Of a stretch of 64,000 nucleotides of DNA, positions 27,101 through 36,660 are shown in pieces; position 1 is the stretch's first letter, and the number at the start of each line of letters is the position of its first letter. Location of the stretch: the NCBI RefSeq assembly GCF_037392515.1, contig NC_090285.1, positions 1,429,501 to 1,493,500 of the forward strand, in the 5' to 3' direction. Position numbers and translations under genes: made by a program. Source of the DNA: Haliotis asinina (lineage: Eukaryota > Mollusca > Gastropoda > Lepetellida > Haliotidae). The notes under the pieces were generated by a model, which was given only the letters and a program-made list of their open reading frames with translations, searched no databases and was not told the DNA's origin.

Positions 27101-30100
27101 CTGACTCTGCATGCTGATGTTCTCATAACCTAATCTCTGATTCCGCATGTTGATGTTCCCATAACCTAATCTCTGACTCCACATGTTGATGTTCCCATAA
27201 CCTAACCTCTAACTCCACATGTTGATGTTCCCATAACGTAATCTCTGACTCTGCATGCTGATGTTCCCATAACCTAATCTCTGATTCCGTATGTTGATGT
27301 TCCCATAACCTAATCTCTAACTCCACATGTTGATGTTCCCATAACCTAATCTCTAACTCCACATGCTGATGTTCCCATAACCTAATCACTGATTCCGCAT
27401 GTTGATGTTCCCATAACCTAATCTCTAACTCCACATGTTGATGTTCCCATAACCTAACCTCTAACTCCACATGTTGATGTTCCCATAACCTAATCTCTGA
27501 CTCTGCATGCTGATGTTCCCACAACCTAATCTCTGATTCCGCATGTTGATGTTCCCAAAACCTAACCTCTAACTCTGCATGTTGATGTTCCCATAACCTA
27601 ACCTCTAACTCCGCATGTTGATGTGCCCATAACCTAATCTTTAACTCCGCATGTTGATGTTCCCATAACCTAATCGCTAACTCCGCATGTTGATGTTCCC
27701 ATAACCTAACCTCTAACTCCGCATGTTGATGTTCCCATAACCTAACCTCTAACTCCGCATGTTGATGTTCCCATAACCTAACCTCAAACTCCGCATGTTG
27801 ATGTACCCATAACCTAACCTCTAACTCCACATGTTGATGTTCCCATAACCTAACCTCTAACTCCACATGTTGATGTTCCCATAACCTAATCTCTGACTCT
27901 GCATGCTGATGTTCCCATAACCTAACCTCTAACTCCGCATGTTGATGTTCCCATAACCTAACCTCTAACTCCGCATGTTGATGTTCCCATAACCTAATCT
28001 TTAACTCCGCATGTTGATGTTCCCATAACCTAACCTCTAACTCCGCATGTTGATGTTCCCATAACCTAATCTCTAACTCCGCATGTTGATGTGCCCATAA
28101 CCTAATCTTTAACTCCGCATGTTGATGTTCCCATAACCTAACCTCCAACTCCGCATGTTGATGTTCCCATAACCTAACCTCTAGCTCTGCATGCTGATGT
28201 TCCCATAACCTAATCTCTGATTCCGCATGTTGATGTTCCCAAAACCTAACCTCTAACTCCGCATGTTGATGTTCCCATAACCTAACCTCTAACTCCGCAC
28301 GTTGATGTTCCCATAACCTAATCTTTAACTCCGCATGTTGATGTTCCCATAACCTAACCTCTAACTCCGCATGTTGATGTTCCCATAACCTAATCTCTAA
28401 CTCCGCATGTTGATGTGCCCATAACCTAATCTTTAACTCTGCACGTTGATGTTCCCATAACCTAACCTCTAACTCCGCATGTTGATGTTCCCATAACCTA
28501 ATCTCTAACACCGCATGTTGATGTGCCCATAACCTAATCTTTAACTCCGCATGTTGATGTTCCCATAACCTAACCTCTAACTCCGCATGTTGATGTTCCC
28601 ATAACCTAATCTCTGTCTCCGCACGTTGATGTTCCCATAACCTAATCTCTAACTCCGCATGTTGATGTGCCCATAACCTAATCTTTAACTCCGCATGTTG
28701 ATGTTCCCATAACCTAACCTCCAACTCCGCATGTTGATGTTCCCATAACCTAACCTCTAACTCTGCATGCTGATGTTCCCATAACCTAATCTCTGATTCC
28801 GCATGTTGATGTTCCCATAACCTAATCTCTAACTCCGCATGTTGATGTGCCCATAACCTAATCTTTAACTCCACATGTTGATGTTCCCATAACCTAACGT
28901 CCAACTCCGCATGTTGATGTGCCCATAACCTAATCTTTAACTCTGCACGTTGATGTTCCCATAACCTAACCTCTAACTCCGCATGTTGATGTTCCCATAA
29001 CCTAATCTCTAACTCCGCATGTTGATGTGCCCATAACCTAATCTTTAACTCCGCATGTTGATGTTCCCATAACCTAACCTCTAACTCCGCATGTTGATGT
29101 TCCCATAACCTAATCTCTGTCTCCGCACGTTGATGTTCCCCTAACCTAATCTCTAACTCCGCATGTTGATGTGCACATAACCTAATCTTTAACTCCGCAA
29201 GTTGATGTTCCCATAACCTAACCTCCAACTCCGCATGTTGATGTTCCCATAACCTAACCTCTAACTCTGCATGCTGATGTTCCCATAACCTAATCTCTGA
29301 TTCCGCATGTTGATGTTCCCAAAACCAAACCTCTAACTCTGCATGTTGATGTTCCCATAACCTAACCTTTAACTCCGCATGTTGATGTTCCCATAACCTA
29401 ATCTCTAACTCCGCATGTTGATGTTCCCATAACCTAACCTCTAACTCCACATGTTCATGTTCCCATAACCTAATCTCTGATTCCGCACGTTGATGTTCCC
29501 ATAACCTAATCTCTAACTCTACATGTTGATGTTCCCATAACCTAACCTCTAACTCCACATGTTGATGTTCCCATAACCTAATCTCTGACTCTGCATGCTG
29601 ATGTTCCCATAACCTAATCTCTGATTCCGCATGTTGATGTTCCCATAACCTAATCTCTGACTCTGCATGCTGATGTTCCCATAACCTAATCTCTGATTCC
29701 GCATGTTGATGTTCCCAAAACCTAACCTCTAACTCTGCATGTTGATGTTCCCATAACCTAACCTCTAACTCCGCATGTTGATGTTCCCATAACCTAATCG
29801 CTAACTCCGCATGTTGATGTTCCCATAACCTAACCTCTAACTCCGCATGTTGATGTTCCCATAACCTAACCTCTAACTCCGCATGTTGATGTTCCCATAA
29901 CCTAATCTCTAACTCTACATGTTGATGTTCCCATAACCTAACCTCTAACTCCGCATGTTGATGTGCCCATAACCTAATCTTTAACTCCGCATGTTGATGT
30001 TCCCATAACCTAACCTCTAACTCTGCATGTTGATGTTCCCATAACCTAATCTCTGATTCCGCATGTTGATGTTCCCAAAACCTAACCTCTAACTCCGCAT

Positions 30101-33100
30101 GTTGATGTTCCCATAACCTAACCTCTAACTCCGCATGTTGATGTTCCCATAACCTAATCTTTAACTCCGCATGTTGATGTTCCCATAACCTAACCTCTAA
30201 CTCTGCATGTTGATGTTCCCATAACCTAATCTCTAACTCCGCATGTTGATGTGCCCATAACCTAATCTTTAACTCCGCACGTTGATGTTCCCATAACCTA
30301 ACCTCTAACTCCGCATGTTGATGTTCCCATAACCTAATCTCTGTCTCCGCACGTTGATGTTCCCATAACCTAATCTCTAACTCCGCATGTTGATGTGCCC
30401 ATAACCTAATCTTTAACTCCGCATGTTGATGTTCCCATAACCTAACCTCCAACTCCGCATGTTGATGTTCCCATAACCTAACCTCTAACTCTGCATGCTG
30501 ATGTTCCCATAACCTAATCTCTGATTCCGCATGTTGATGTTCCCATAACCTAATCTCTAACTCCGCATGTTGATGTGCCCATAACCTAATCTTTAACTCC
30601 ACATGTTGATGTTCCCATAACCTAACGTCCAACTCCGCATGTTGATGTGCCCATAACCTAATCTTTAACTCTGCACGTTGATGTTCCCATAACCTAACCT
30701 CTAACTCCGCATGTTGATGTTCCCATAACCTAATCTCTAACTCCGCATGTTGATGTGCCCATAACCTAATCTTTAACTCCGCATGTTGATGTTCCCATAA
30801 CCTAACCTCTAACTCCGCATGTTGATGTTCCCATAACCTAATCTCTGTCTCCGCACGTTGATGTTCCCCTAACCTAATCTCTAACTCCGCATGTTGATGT
30901 GCCCATAACCTAATCTTTAACTCCGCATGTTGATGTTCCCATAACCTAACCTCCAACTCCGCATGTTGATGTTCCCATAACCTAACCTCTAACTCTGCAT
31001 GCTGATGTTCCCATAACCTAATCTCTGATTCCGCATGTTGATGTTCCCAAAACCAAACCTCTAACTCTGCATGTTGATGTTCCCATAACCTAACCTTTAA
31101 CTCCGCATGTTGATGTTCCCATAACCTAATCTCTAACTCCGCATGTTGATGTTCCCATAACCTAACCTCTAACTCCACATGTTCATGTTCCCATAACCTA
31201 ATCTCTGATTCCGCACGTTGATGTTCCCATAACCTAATCTCTAACTCTACATGTTGATGTTCCCATAACCTAACCTCTAACTCCACATGTTGATGTTCCC
31301 ATAACCTAATCTCTGACTCTGCATGCTGATGTTCCCATAACCTAATCTCTGATTCCGCATGTTGATGTTCCCATAACCTAATCTCTGACTCAGCATGCTG
31401 ATGTTTCCATAACCTAATCTCTGATTCCGCATGTTGATGTTCCCAAAACCTAACCTCTAACTCTGCATGTTGATGTTCCCATAACCTAACCTCTAACTCC
31501 GCATGTTGATGTGCCCATAACCTAATCTTTAACTCCGCATGTTGATGTTCCCATAACCTAATCGCTAACTCCGCATGTTGATGTTCCCATAACCTAACCT
31601 CTAACTCCGCATGTTGATGTTCCCATAACCTAACCTCTAACTCCGCATGTTGATGTTCCCATAACCTAACCTCTAACTCTACATGTTGATGTTCCCATAA
31701 CCTAACCTCTAACTCCGCATGTTGATGTGCCCATAACCTAATCTTTAACTCCGCATGTTGATGTTCCCATAACCTAACCTCTAACTCTGCATGTTGATGT
31801 TCCCATAACCTAATCTCTGATTCCGCATGTTGATGTTCCCAAAACCTAACCTCTAACTCCGCATGTTGATGTTCCCATAACCTAACCTCTAACTCCGCAT
31901 GTTGATGTTCCCATAACCTAATCTTTAACTCCGCATGTTGATGTTCCCATAACCTAACCTCTAACTCCGCATGTTGATGTTCCCATAACCTAATCTCTAA
32001 CTCCGCATGTTGATGTGCCCATAACCTAATCTTTAACTCCGCACGTTGATGTTCCCATAACCTAACCTCTAACTCCGCATGCTGATGTTCCCATAACCTA
32101 ATCTCTGATTCCGCATGTTGATGTTCCCAAAACCTAACCTCTAACTCTGCATGTTGATGTTCCCATAACCTAACCTTTAACTCCGCATGTTGATGTTCCC
32201 ATAACCTAATCTCTAACTCCGCATGTTGATGTTCCCATAACCTAACCTCTAACTCCACATGTTGATGTTCCCATAACCTAATCTCTGATTCCGCACGTTG
32301 ATGTTCCCATAACCTAATCTCTAACTCTACATGTTGATGTTCCCATAACCTAACCTCTAACTCCACATGTTGATGTTCCCATAACCTAATCTCTGACTCT
32401 GCATGCTGATGTTCCCATAACCTAATCTCTGATTCCGCATGTTGATGTTCCCATAACCTAATCTCTGACTCTGCATGCTGATGTTCCCATAACCTAATCT
32501 CTGATTCCGCATGTTGATGTTCCCAAAACCTAACCTCTAACTCTGCATGTTGATGTTCCCATAACCTAACCTCTAACTCCGCATGTTGATGTGCCCATAA
32601 CCTAATCTTTAACTCCGCATGTTGATGTTCCCATAACCTAATCTCTAACTCCGCATGTTGATGTTCCCATAACCTAACCTCTAACTCCGCATGTTGATGT
32701 TCCCATAACCTAATCTCTAACTCCGCATGTTGATGTACCCATAACCTAACCTCTAACTCTACATGTTGATGTTCCCATAACCTAACCTCTAACTCCACAT
32801 GTTGATGTTCCCATAACCTAATCTCTGACTCTGCATGCTGATGTTCCCATAACCTAATCTCTAACTTCGCATGTTGATGTACCCATAACCTAACCTCTAA
32901 CTCTACATGTTGATGTTCCCATAACCTAACCTCTAACTCCACATGTTGATGTTCCCATAACCTAATCTCTGACTCTGCATGTTGATGTTCCCATAACCTA
33001 ATCTCTGATTCCGCATGTTGATGTTCCCATAACCTAATCTCTAACTCCACATGTTGATGTTCCCATAACCTAATCTCTAACTCCACATGTTGATGTTCCC

Positions 33101-34406
33101 ATAACCTAACCTCTAACTCCACATGTTGATGTTCCCATAACGTAATCTCTGACTCTGCATGCTGATGTTCCCATAACCTAATCTCTGATTCCGCATGTTG
33201 ATGTTCCCATAACCTAACCTCTAACTCCACATGTTGATGTTCCCATAACCTAATCTTTAACTCCGCATGTTGATGTTCCCATAACCTAATCTCTAACTCC
33301 GCATGTTGATGTTCCCATAACCTAACCTCTAACTCCACATGTTGATGTTCCCATAACCTAATCTCTGATTCCGCACGTTGATGTTCCCATAACCTAATCT
33401 CTGTCTCCGCACGTTGATGTTCCCATAACCTAATCTCTGACTCTGCATGCTGATGTTCCCATAACCTAACCTCTAACTCCGCATGTTGATGTTCCCATAA
33501 CCTAACCTCTAACTCCGCATGTTGATGTTCCCATAACCTAATCTCTGACTCTGCATGTTGATGTTCCCATAACCTAATCTCTAACTCCGCATGTTGATGT
33601 TCCCATAACCTAACCTCTAACGCCGCATGTTGATGTTCCCATAACCTAATCTCTAACTCCGCATGTTGATGTGCCCATAACCTAATCTTTAACTCCGCAT
33701 GTTGATGTTCCCATAACCTAATCTCTAACTCCGCATGTTGATGTTCCCATAACCTAATCTTTAACTCCGCATGTTGATGTTCCCATAACCTAATCTCTAA
33801 CTCCGCATGTTGATGTTCCCATAACCTAACCTCTAACTCCGCATGTTGATGTTCCCATAACCTAATCTCTGTCTCCACATGTTGATGTTCCCATAACCTA
33901 ATCTCTAACTCCGCATGTTGATGTGCCCATAACCTAATCTCTGACTCCGCATGTTATTGTTCCCATAACCTAATCTCTGACTCCACACGTTGATGTTCCA
34001 ATCTGACTGAGTGTGACGATGTTCCAGAGCAGCAGGTTCAAAACATACATAGAGATGGAGGAAATACATAACCCACGTGACATCCTCAAACGCTGGGACG
34101 GCCCTGAGCTGAGTCAGATGAACAAGAACATCCGGGACCTGTGGGACCATCTGGACTCCAACAGGATGACCCTTCTGACCATCCAAGCCAGACTGGTCAG
34201 GCAGGAGAACAGCCTTGTGCTCATTCAGTACGTCCATCCTCCACATATACTCTGAGTTAATGGATAATACTATATATACGTCGGGAAATGGTGTTCAAGA
34301 GTACATCACGTTTGTGTCATCGTGTTTCAGAGAGTGTCTGGAGCATCTGGTAAATACAGAGTCACGTGACAAGCTAAAGACAGGACGGAAGGGAGCGATG
34401 AGGTGA
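14382..34406 (+). CDS. Ankyrin-containing six-transmembrane TRP-superfamily cation channel, copy A
   Basis: Fourteen exons join in phase to 738 residues plus stop: 14382-14523, 16238-16533, 17511-17651, 17735-17979, 18136-18220, 18643-18816, 19025-19098, 19774-19956, 20143-20316, 20837-20992, 25340-25426, 25724-25907, 34028-34227, 34331-34406. All borders are GT-AG. Order of parts (residues of the visible protein): Pro-rich and Cys-rich N-terminus (48-146), ankyrin-type helices (147-303), linker (304-386), S1-S2 (387-447), S3-S4 (448-505), S4-S5 linker and S5 (506-557), pore helix (558-586), S6 and a TRP-like segment QLSDTYHYVQ..LNRAW (587-647), C-terminal coiled region (648-738). The S3 start (FNWIDL) and TGAYALILWRII before S5 resemble TRPV/TRPA-type channels. 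The subfamily is not certain. Earlier 5' exons may exist. The frame is intact. A Polinton-like element and a giant minisatellite lie in introns. The tandem paralogue is at 38435-50575. Confidence 0.8.
14690..15183. repeat. Microsatellite cluster (AC)n, (AG)n, (GT)n
   Basis: An (AC)n run at about 14698-14771, an AC then AG run at 14975-15023, and a GT run with gtaagta interruptions at 15062-15180. The AC run and the GT run face each other as an imperfect inverted pair about 300 bp apart, so single strands could pair. Intron of channel copy A. Confidence 0.95.
15270..15466 (-). repeat. tRNA-derived SINE, degraded, minus strand
   Basis: Read on the minus strand it opens ggctggtccagtagccgagcgcg (A-box-like) and has a B-box-like agttcgatttccc at about 15388-15400. 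The head resembles a tRNA but lacks a foldable full cloverleaf as far as I can see, so it is a SINE relic and not a tRNA gene. Confidence 0.6.
15716..15775 (-). repeat. Fragment of the approximately 270-bp SINE
   Basis: The words tcacttgattgtcaggtcca and actggatcattta match the middle of the family (gatcactggattgtctggtccagactcgattattta in good copies), with many changes. Confidence 0.5.
15992..16127 (+). repeat. tRNA-headed SINE
   Basis: The head has a clear pol III A box (gtggccgagtggttaaagc, 16002-16020) and B box (ggattcgattcccc, about 16044-16057). The body ends ggtggaatattgttaaaagcaaagtaaaacta, the tail shared by the copy at 55394-55543. It lies in the intron before exon 16238 of channel copy A. 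No stable tRNA fold is completed, so it is a SINE and not a functional tRNA gene. Confidence 0.8.
16238..16533 (+). CDS. Channel copy A exon: Pro-rich stretch and cysteine cluster
   Basis: Acceptor tcgtacacag/GA completes a glycine codon split from the previous exon. The segment runs from an acidic piece through PPDEPGPPPPLTPTSP to a cluster of C-x2-C, C, C, C, C-x2-C (residues about 96-123) that could bind zinc, then PSLSDLLGQDV..DDFQAE. The last part matches copy B exon 38435-38571 (PSFSELLGEEV..DQFQQE), which has only the final C-x2-C. Confidence 0.8.
17035..17085 (-). repeat. tRNA-like SINE fragment
   Basis: On the minus strand it reads gattgccgtgcggtagagtgtctgcc, an A-box-like head. The rest of the element cannot be made out. 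Intron of channel copy A. Confidence 0.35.
17222..17249. repeat. (CTC)n microsatellite
   Basis: Nine to ten uninterrupted cct/ctc triplets in an intron of channel copy A. Confidence 0.95.
17511..17979 (+). CDS. Channel copy A ankyrin exons (17511-17651 and 17735-17979)
   Basis: The first exon (141 bp) encodes LLLIGRQEAELETIVDRLI and ends FPTEAK. The second (245 bp) encodes two ankyrin-type repeats with the signatures GANPSTCDSSWQTPLHHAV and DNNMPYHLAL. Ankyrin stacks in TRP channels face the cytoplasm and bind partners or sense stimuli. Over about 148 bp the second exon is almost base-identical to copy B exon 39369-39613, unlike every other exon pair. Confidence 0.88.
18136..19098 (+). CDS. 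Channel copy A linker exons (18136-18220, 18643-18816, 19025-19098)
   Basis: They encode SLHDLINNNMQ, then VLDAMMDRLGDSGHVRVFYHVLE with CLHLISQRGLK, then VVRLLIRRKWKKYARLRF directly before S1. The arginine/lysine-rich end is typical of the pre-S1 segment. Copy B has the same three exons with lengths 79, 174 and 74 bp against 85, 174 and 74 here. Confidence 0.85.
19376..19655 (-). repeat. Approximately 270-bp Haliotis-type SINE, minus strand, near complete
   Basis: Read on the minus strand: (agtg)n, tttagtttgcactcagcattattccagc, the ggcggtctgtaaataatcgagtctggaccag block, and the cccgatcccgttagtcgcc block. It matches the copy at 41501-41770 closely. It sits in the intron between exons 19098 and 19774 of channel copy A. 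Confidence 0.85.
19774..20992 (+). CDS. Channel copy A membrane core S1-S5 (19774-19956, 20143-20316, 20837-20992)
   Basis: S1 is LNCLLFCVALLCLTFSVAV, S2 ends LVLATLILELNQMRR, S3 starts YWSDKFNWIDLSSS, S4 is in WHVFSMGYLLWTLRMFKYAAVF, and S5 is FILFFLVILLAFTGSFTLAL. Few basic residues lie in S4, as in TRP rather than voltage-gated channels. Exon lengths (183, 174, 156 bp) equal those of copy B. Confidence 0.88.
21035..21094. repeat. Perfect 30-bp tandem duplication
   Basis: The unit agacgcatgccttacccaaa plus ten further bases appears twice without change, just after the S5 exon of channel copy A and 200 bp before the Polinton-like insertion. Confidence 0.95.
21297..21630 (+). repeat. Left terminal inverted repeat of Polinton-like copy 1
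   Basis: Starts agtagtatagggaatga and pairs with 24861-25194. The inner half equals the reverse complement of the integrase gene's 3' end, so the repeat includes coding sequence. An internal hairpin (caacg.cttatt against aataag.cgttg) lies near 21350-21380. Confidence 0.92.
21659..22276 (-). CDS. Unidentified 205-residue frame inside Polinton-like copy 1
   Basis: Opens MGLYPVVEEVAKTLETVDGF, has a glycine/alanine-rich hydrophobic pair of segments (about residues 60-105) flanked by charged, helical stretches, and a lysine-rich end. It could be a membrane-active small protein of the element. I do not recognise the family. Part of a fossil element. Confidence 0.5.
   Translation of the reverse strand: MGLYPVVEEVAKTLETVDGFRLRQLCDVKRQLEQDRDTRKALCKKYNRAFNIVDGADTTLMATSMGLGAAGVGLLATIVAAPIVLGIEITAGVTGLVGLALKLVSRRLNRKALKHDEIRVLAEAKLNTVSERISTALSDSKISEEEFSSILSELTKYNGMKHDIRSKSRKSAISEDEKKKYIAQGIQKAQQAFIMNTKEIVGGSR
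22577..24112 (+). CDS. Protein-primed family B DNA polymerase part, Polinton-like copy 1 (fossil)
   Basis: Contains the polymerase motif LYLDANNLYGWAMSQYLP, the KxxxNSVFGK-type motif (KLMNNSVFGK) and the catalytic YTDTDSL motif. The family replicates element DNA from a protein primer. The longer version is in copy 2. Its end overlaps the integrase start by 20 bp. Confidence 0.9.
   Translation: MRTDVLLLADVFETFRRTCLKQYKLDPAWYYTSPGLSWDALLKKTGVNLELLTDYDMHLFIEKGLRGGISMASKRYAKANNQYVKGYDPNKPTNHILYLDANNLYGWAMSQYLPTGGFEWVPHVDVMGVAPDSNKGYILEVDLEYPKELHTSHNSYPLAPERMRVNTDWMSEYQHNLSDGRVTDVEKLVPNLMNKTKYIVHYRNLQLYLSLGMRLTKIHRVLMFDQSPWMEPYIRMNTDLRKKATSDFEKNLYKLMNNSVFGKIMENLRKRVTVKLVRSSEEDKLRKLIASPAFNRNKIFTDNLVAIHMKKNHIKFNRPVYVGMSILDLSKHLMYDFYYNELKKQYGDRCEVLYTDTDSLLMEIRTEDVYEDMKKHLDLYDTSDYPKTHTLHSTVNKKVLGKMKDECAGTPIAEYIGLRPKMYSILKADNSEIRKAKGVKKYVVKQHIKHARFKEALFKTRTFRHKMNTLRSDGHKIYGLTINKTSLSPMDTKRWIAIDGINTYAYGHEKI
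24093..25061 (+). CDS. Retrovirus-type DDE integrase of Polinton-like copy 1 (fossil)
   Basis: 322 residues. The integrase core has the first aspartate in IHQADLLFLP or TVVDVASRY, the second in LQVDPGREFMG and the glutamate in IVERFNRTLAERLF. It would insert the element DNA and make the short target duplication. About 94 percent identical by eye to the copy 2 protein (19 differences in 322). Confidence 0.92.
   Translation: MDMKKFEAIYYSPRGYWKGASAVDKLAKLARVPPEEAKAWLEKQALWQIYLPAPRYVPRRRFGINIPNSIHQADLLFLPHDKRYKYALTVVDVASRYKEAEPLTTKDSAQVARGFERIYKRSPLTWPTELQVDPGREFMGAVSQLLAKHDTKVRRGTAGAHRSQAIVERFNRTLAERLFGYQYAREMATPGKRSTEWVTRLPKVVSAINHEVTRLTGKKPADAIKLKSIVAESAAPLRGKEKQIPDRALVRYLYQPGEHEGDSRKRATDPIWSVKTYNIDKVDMKAHEPNLYYLRDGPGRGFVREELLIVPYGTVLPPTKAQ
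24861..25194 (-). repeat. Right terminal inverted repeat of Polinton-like copy 1
   Basis: Covers the 3' end of the integrase gene and the noncoding tail to ccctatactact, then acggg. It pairs with 21297-21630 with about five differences. Confidence 0.92.
25340..25907 (+). CDS. Channel copy A pore and S6 exons (25340-25426, 25724-25907)
   Basis: The pore exon (87 bp) reads YWNVMFVGVRTLIEAYAVV; the glutamate in TLIEA is also present in copy B (ILIES) and is a candidate filter residue. The S6 exon (184 bp) reads MVIFLFFCCVVLLSILVAQ followed by LSDTYHYVQRDAQRGLELN and RAWIITRVDLNS. Both lengths match copy B. Confidence 0.86.
26037..26190. mobile_element. Palindromic MITE of about 150 bp
   Basis: Two arms of about 55 bp: gggccccgtttcacaaaact and ctcgtaagcctaagatctcg at the left, inverted at the right end (ctacgagagttttgtgaaac gggcccc), with a 40-bp centre. 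It would fold into one long hairpin. Intron of channel copy A, directly before the 36-bp array. Confidence 0.88.
26200..34005. repeat. Giant 36-bp minisatellite, about 216 units, 7.8 kb
   Basis: The unit is gcatgttgatgttcccataa plus cctaacctctaactcc. The period of 36 keeps a stop-free frame on the minus strand (281 and 2251 codons; peptide unit LEVRLWEHQHAE). Variant sites change mostly first or second codon positions (V/I, E/K, L/S, A/V, E/A), so the frame shows no sign of protein constraint. A block of about 1.7 kb is copied: the rare variant taacgtccaac recurs at 28895 and 30623, 1728 bp or 48 units apart. It fills the intron between S6 and the next exon of channel copy A. Confidence 0.97.
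34028..34406 (+). CDS. Channel copy A C-terminal exons (34028-34227, 34331-34406)
   Basis: The 200-bp exon encodes ILKRWDGPELSQMNKNIRDL and a heptad-like helix to LVRQENSLVLIQ, likely a coiled coil for subunit assembly. The last exon adds 24 residues with a basic end (KLKTGRKGAMR) and TGA. Copy B has a 102-residue acidic, Ser/Thr/Pro-rich tail instead, so the tails have diverged fully. Confidence 0.85.
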
Positions 34407-35420
34407 CAGCAACCAGACACGTAGAATGTACCAGACATGCAGCACATCCTGCATCATCGTCACCCCTGTCATCATCATCATCGTCGTCGTCTTGACCTGC
34501 ACTCAGTCATCACAATCATTATCACCAACACTGTCATCTTCATCGTAATTATCATCATTGTTGTCAGCAGCGTCGTTATCACTTCCCCCACCTTCAAAAT
34601 CACCACTACCGTTTCTACCATCATCGCAATCATCACCACTACCGTTTCTACCATCATCGTAATCATCACCACTACCGTTTCTACCATCATCGCAATCATC
34701 ACCTATACCGTTTCTACCATCATTGCAATTATCATCACTACCGTCTCCAGTCACCATCATCATCTGTCACCACTACCATCTCTATGTCATAATAATATTC
34801 AGAAATCATTCCCATAATCGTACATTACGGGCCTAGCTCTTACACTAAGAAAGCAGTATAGCGGGGACTAGTACACGTGTCTGCATCGAAGCCTGTCTCA
34901 GGTCCATGCCGTTACTGGACGTCATCATATGTCTCAACAAGGAGGAATGGATGGTCTCAGCTGACTGTGCTGACCTGTTCAAAGGGGAGGCAACCCACCA
35001 TTCGACTCCTTAGAATACCAAAAGTTAAAACCGTTTTGTCGTTTATTTTTCTGTTTGATGTTTGCCTGTATATTGAACGAGTATGATAGATGTATTTGTT
35101 TGTCGCCCTTAGACTATGCCACCACAACCAGACGTTGGTAAACCATCACATGAACAGTGCAAATTTATCTTCACATTAACTAAAAAACATAGAACAACAG
35201 AACAGACAACACATCTTCACCCACGTCAACCCATCACACGACACAGTTGCTGGAATAATTCTGTATTGACGCCGCCCACATCCCAGGACGCTGTCAACAA
35301 TACACGTAGATACGTTTGTTGACAGCTGGTCACACGCTTGTCTCAAGGCTACAACTTTGAGACACTTATCATACTGTAATTCCTCAAACAAGAGGCCAAA
35401 CACTAACTGATGAATAAAAA
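34407..35420 (+). other. Probable 3' UTR and flank of channel copy A
   Basis: Contains a 33-bp tandem repeat (34585-34760, unit ctaccatcatcgcaatcatc plus accactaccgttt) and cat/cgt triplet runs. A possible polyadenylation signal aataaa is at 35413-35418. No coding frame that I can support. Confidence 0.4.
34585..34760. repeat. 33-bp tandem repeat, about 5 units
   Basis: Units built on atcatcaccactaccgttt and ctaccatcatcg. Being a multiple of three it gives stop-free frames on both strands, which I do not take as genes. Confidence 0.9.
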
Positions 35421-36489
35421 CATAGAAACGATATCTCCGCGTGGCTTTTCTCTTGCTTTAATCCAAGAACATAAAAATGTATAGTTACACATTATTCCTG
35501 CAGAGAGTAAAATTACTAGTTTTCCTATACGCAGCGAAGCAGGCTATGGTAGGCAATTTCCTACATGTGAGCGAAGCGAGCAATGATTGGCAACGTACTT
35601 CCCTCAATTCGGTTAAAAATATTTTTAACGTCAAAATAACATATCACCCCCATGAAAGGCAGATCCATTTCCTGACAGGTTTTGCTGTCATGTTTCCAAC
35701 CTCATATTTGATCATTACTCAACTAAAATATATTTCATTTAACATTTTAAGAGCCACTCGTGGCATATCAATCTTTCGTCTTCATTACCCCTTTCCGCTT
35801 CCGGTTATAAGAGAATAACTTTACCATTTAACTGTTGAAGATTATTTTTATTATCTGCCGTCGTTATAGTTAGAACCTTCGTAAAATCTAAAACGTTTAG
35901 TCTAAACAAACACTTCTGACGTAACGGGTGAGTGAAAGGAAGAGAGGTCATTTTCAACATGTACATTTAGAGTTAACGCCCCTGTTCCTCCACTCCGTGA
36001 AACCGGAACTTGGCAGGAGTAAAGACTTGAGGCAATAATCGATTTGAAAGCCACGACGGGTGCATAGTATATTGAATGAAATATATGTTACGTGAGTGAT
36101 TATTAAACATGTGTTCGAAATCTGAGAGTACATCCCTGTGAGAAAATGGTTGTCTACCTGACCTACCTTTGGAGAGAGGAAGAGATTATGGATGTCAAAT
36201 TCTGTATCAGATGGCAGACGTCGGGGCTTTATTTTTTATATAACTTAAAACCACCTAAGCAAAATCTTACCAGAAATCGGGCAGGGACCACATGACGTGT
36301 CCTGGTTGGGACTCGGACTCGACTACCCGCAGCATTCCTGTGTGACACCACACGTTGATGCTGAACACTGCAGAAATGGAAGCCCCTTTAGCCATAATAT
36401 TCACAACCCAATCAGAGGTAATACACTGTCCAGTATATACTACTGAGACAATGGTACACTTGTTTGGGCAACGATAAGAAGTGTGCACA

Positions 36490-36660
36490 CCCTGACATGG
36501 TGATGTATCACATGGTGATGTATAACATGGCGATATATGACATGCTGATGTATGACATGATGGTGTATGACATGGTGATGTATGACATGGCGATGTATGA
36601 CATGGTGGTGAATAACATGGTGGTGAATGACATGGTGATACAGGACATGGTGATGTGGCT
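36490..36660. repeat. 15-bp minisatellite, about 11 units
   Basis: Units gatgtatgacatggt with g/a and t/c changes (gatgtatcacatggt, ggtgaataacatggt). Confidence 0.9.

Noticed and set aside
27123-33878. 2251-codon open frame on the minus strand, and the 281-codon frame beside it
   Set aside because: It is entirely the 36-bp minisatellite. A 36-bp period keeps any stop-free frame open, and unit differences hit first and second codon positions more than third, so no protein constraint is visible.
26200-34005. Telomere-like sequence, because units contain aacctaacct
   Set aside because: The unit is 36 bp and only partly resembles the (AACCCT)n repeat; it lies inside an intron with coding exons in phase on both sides.
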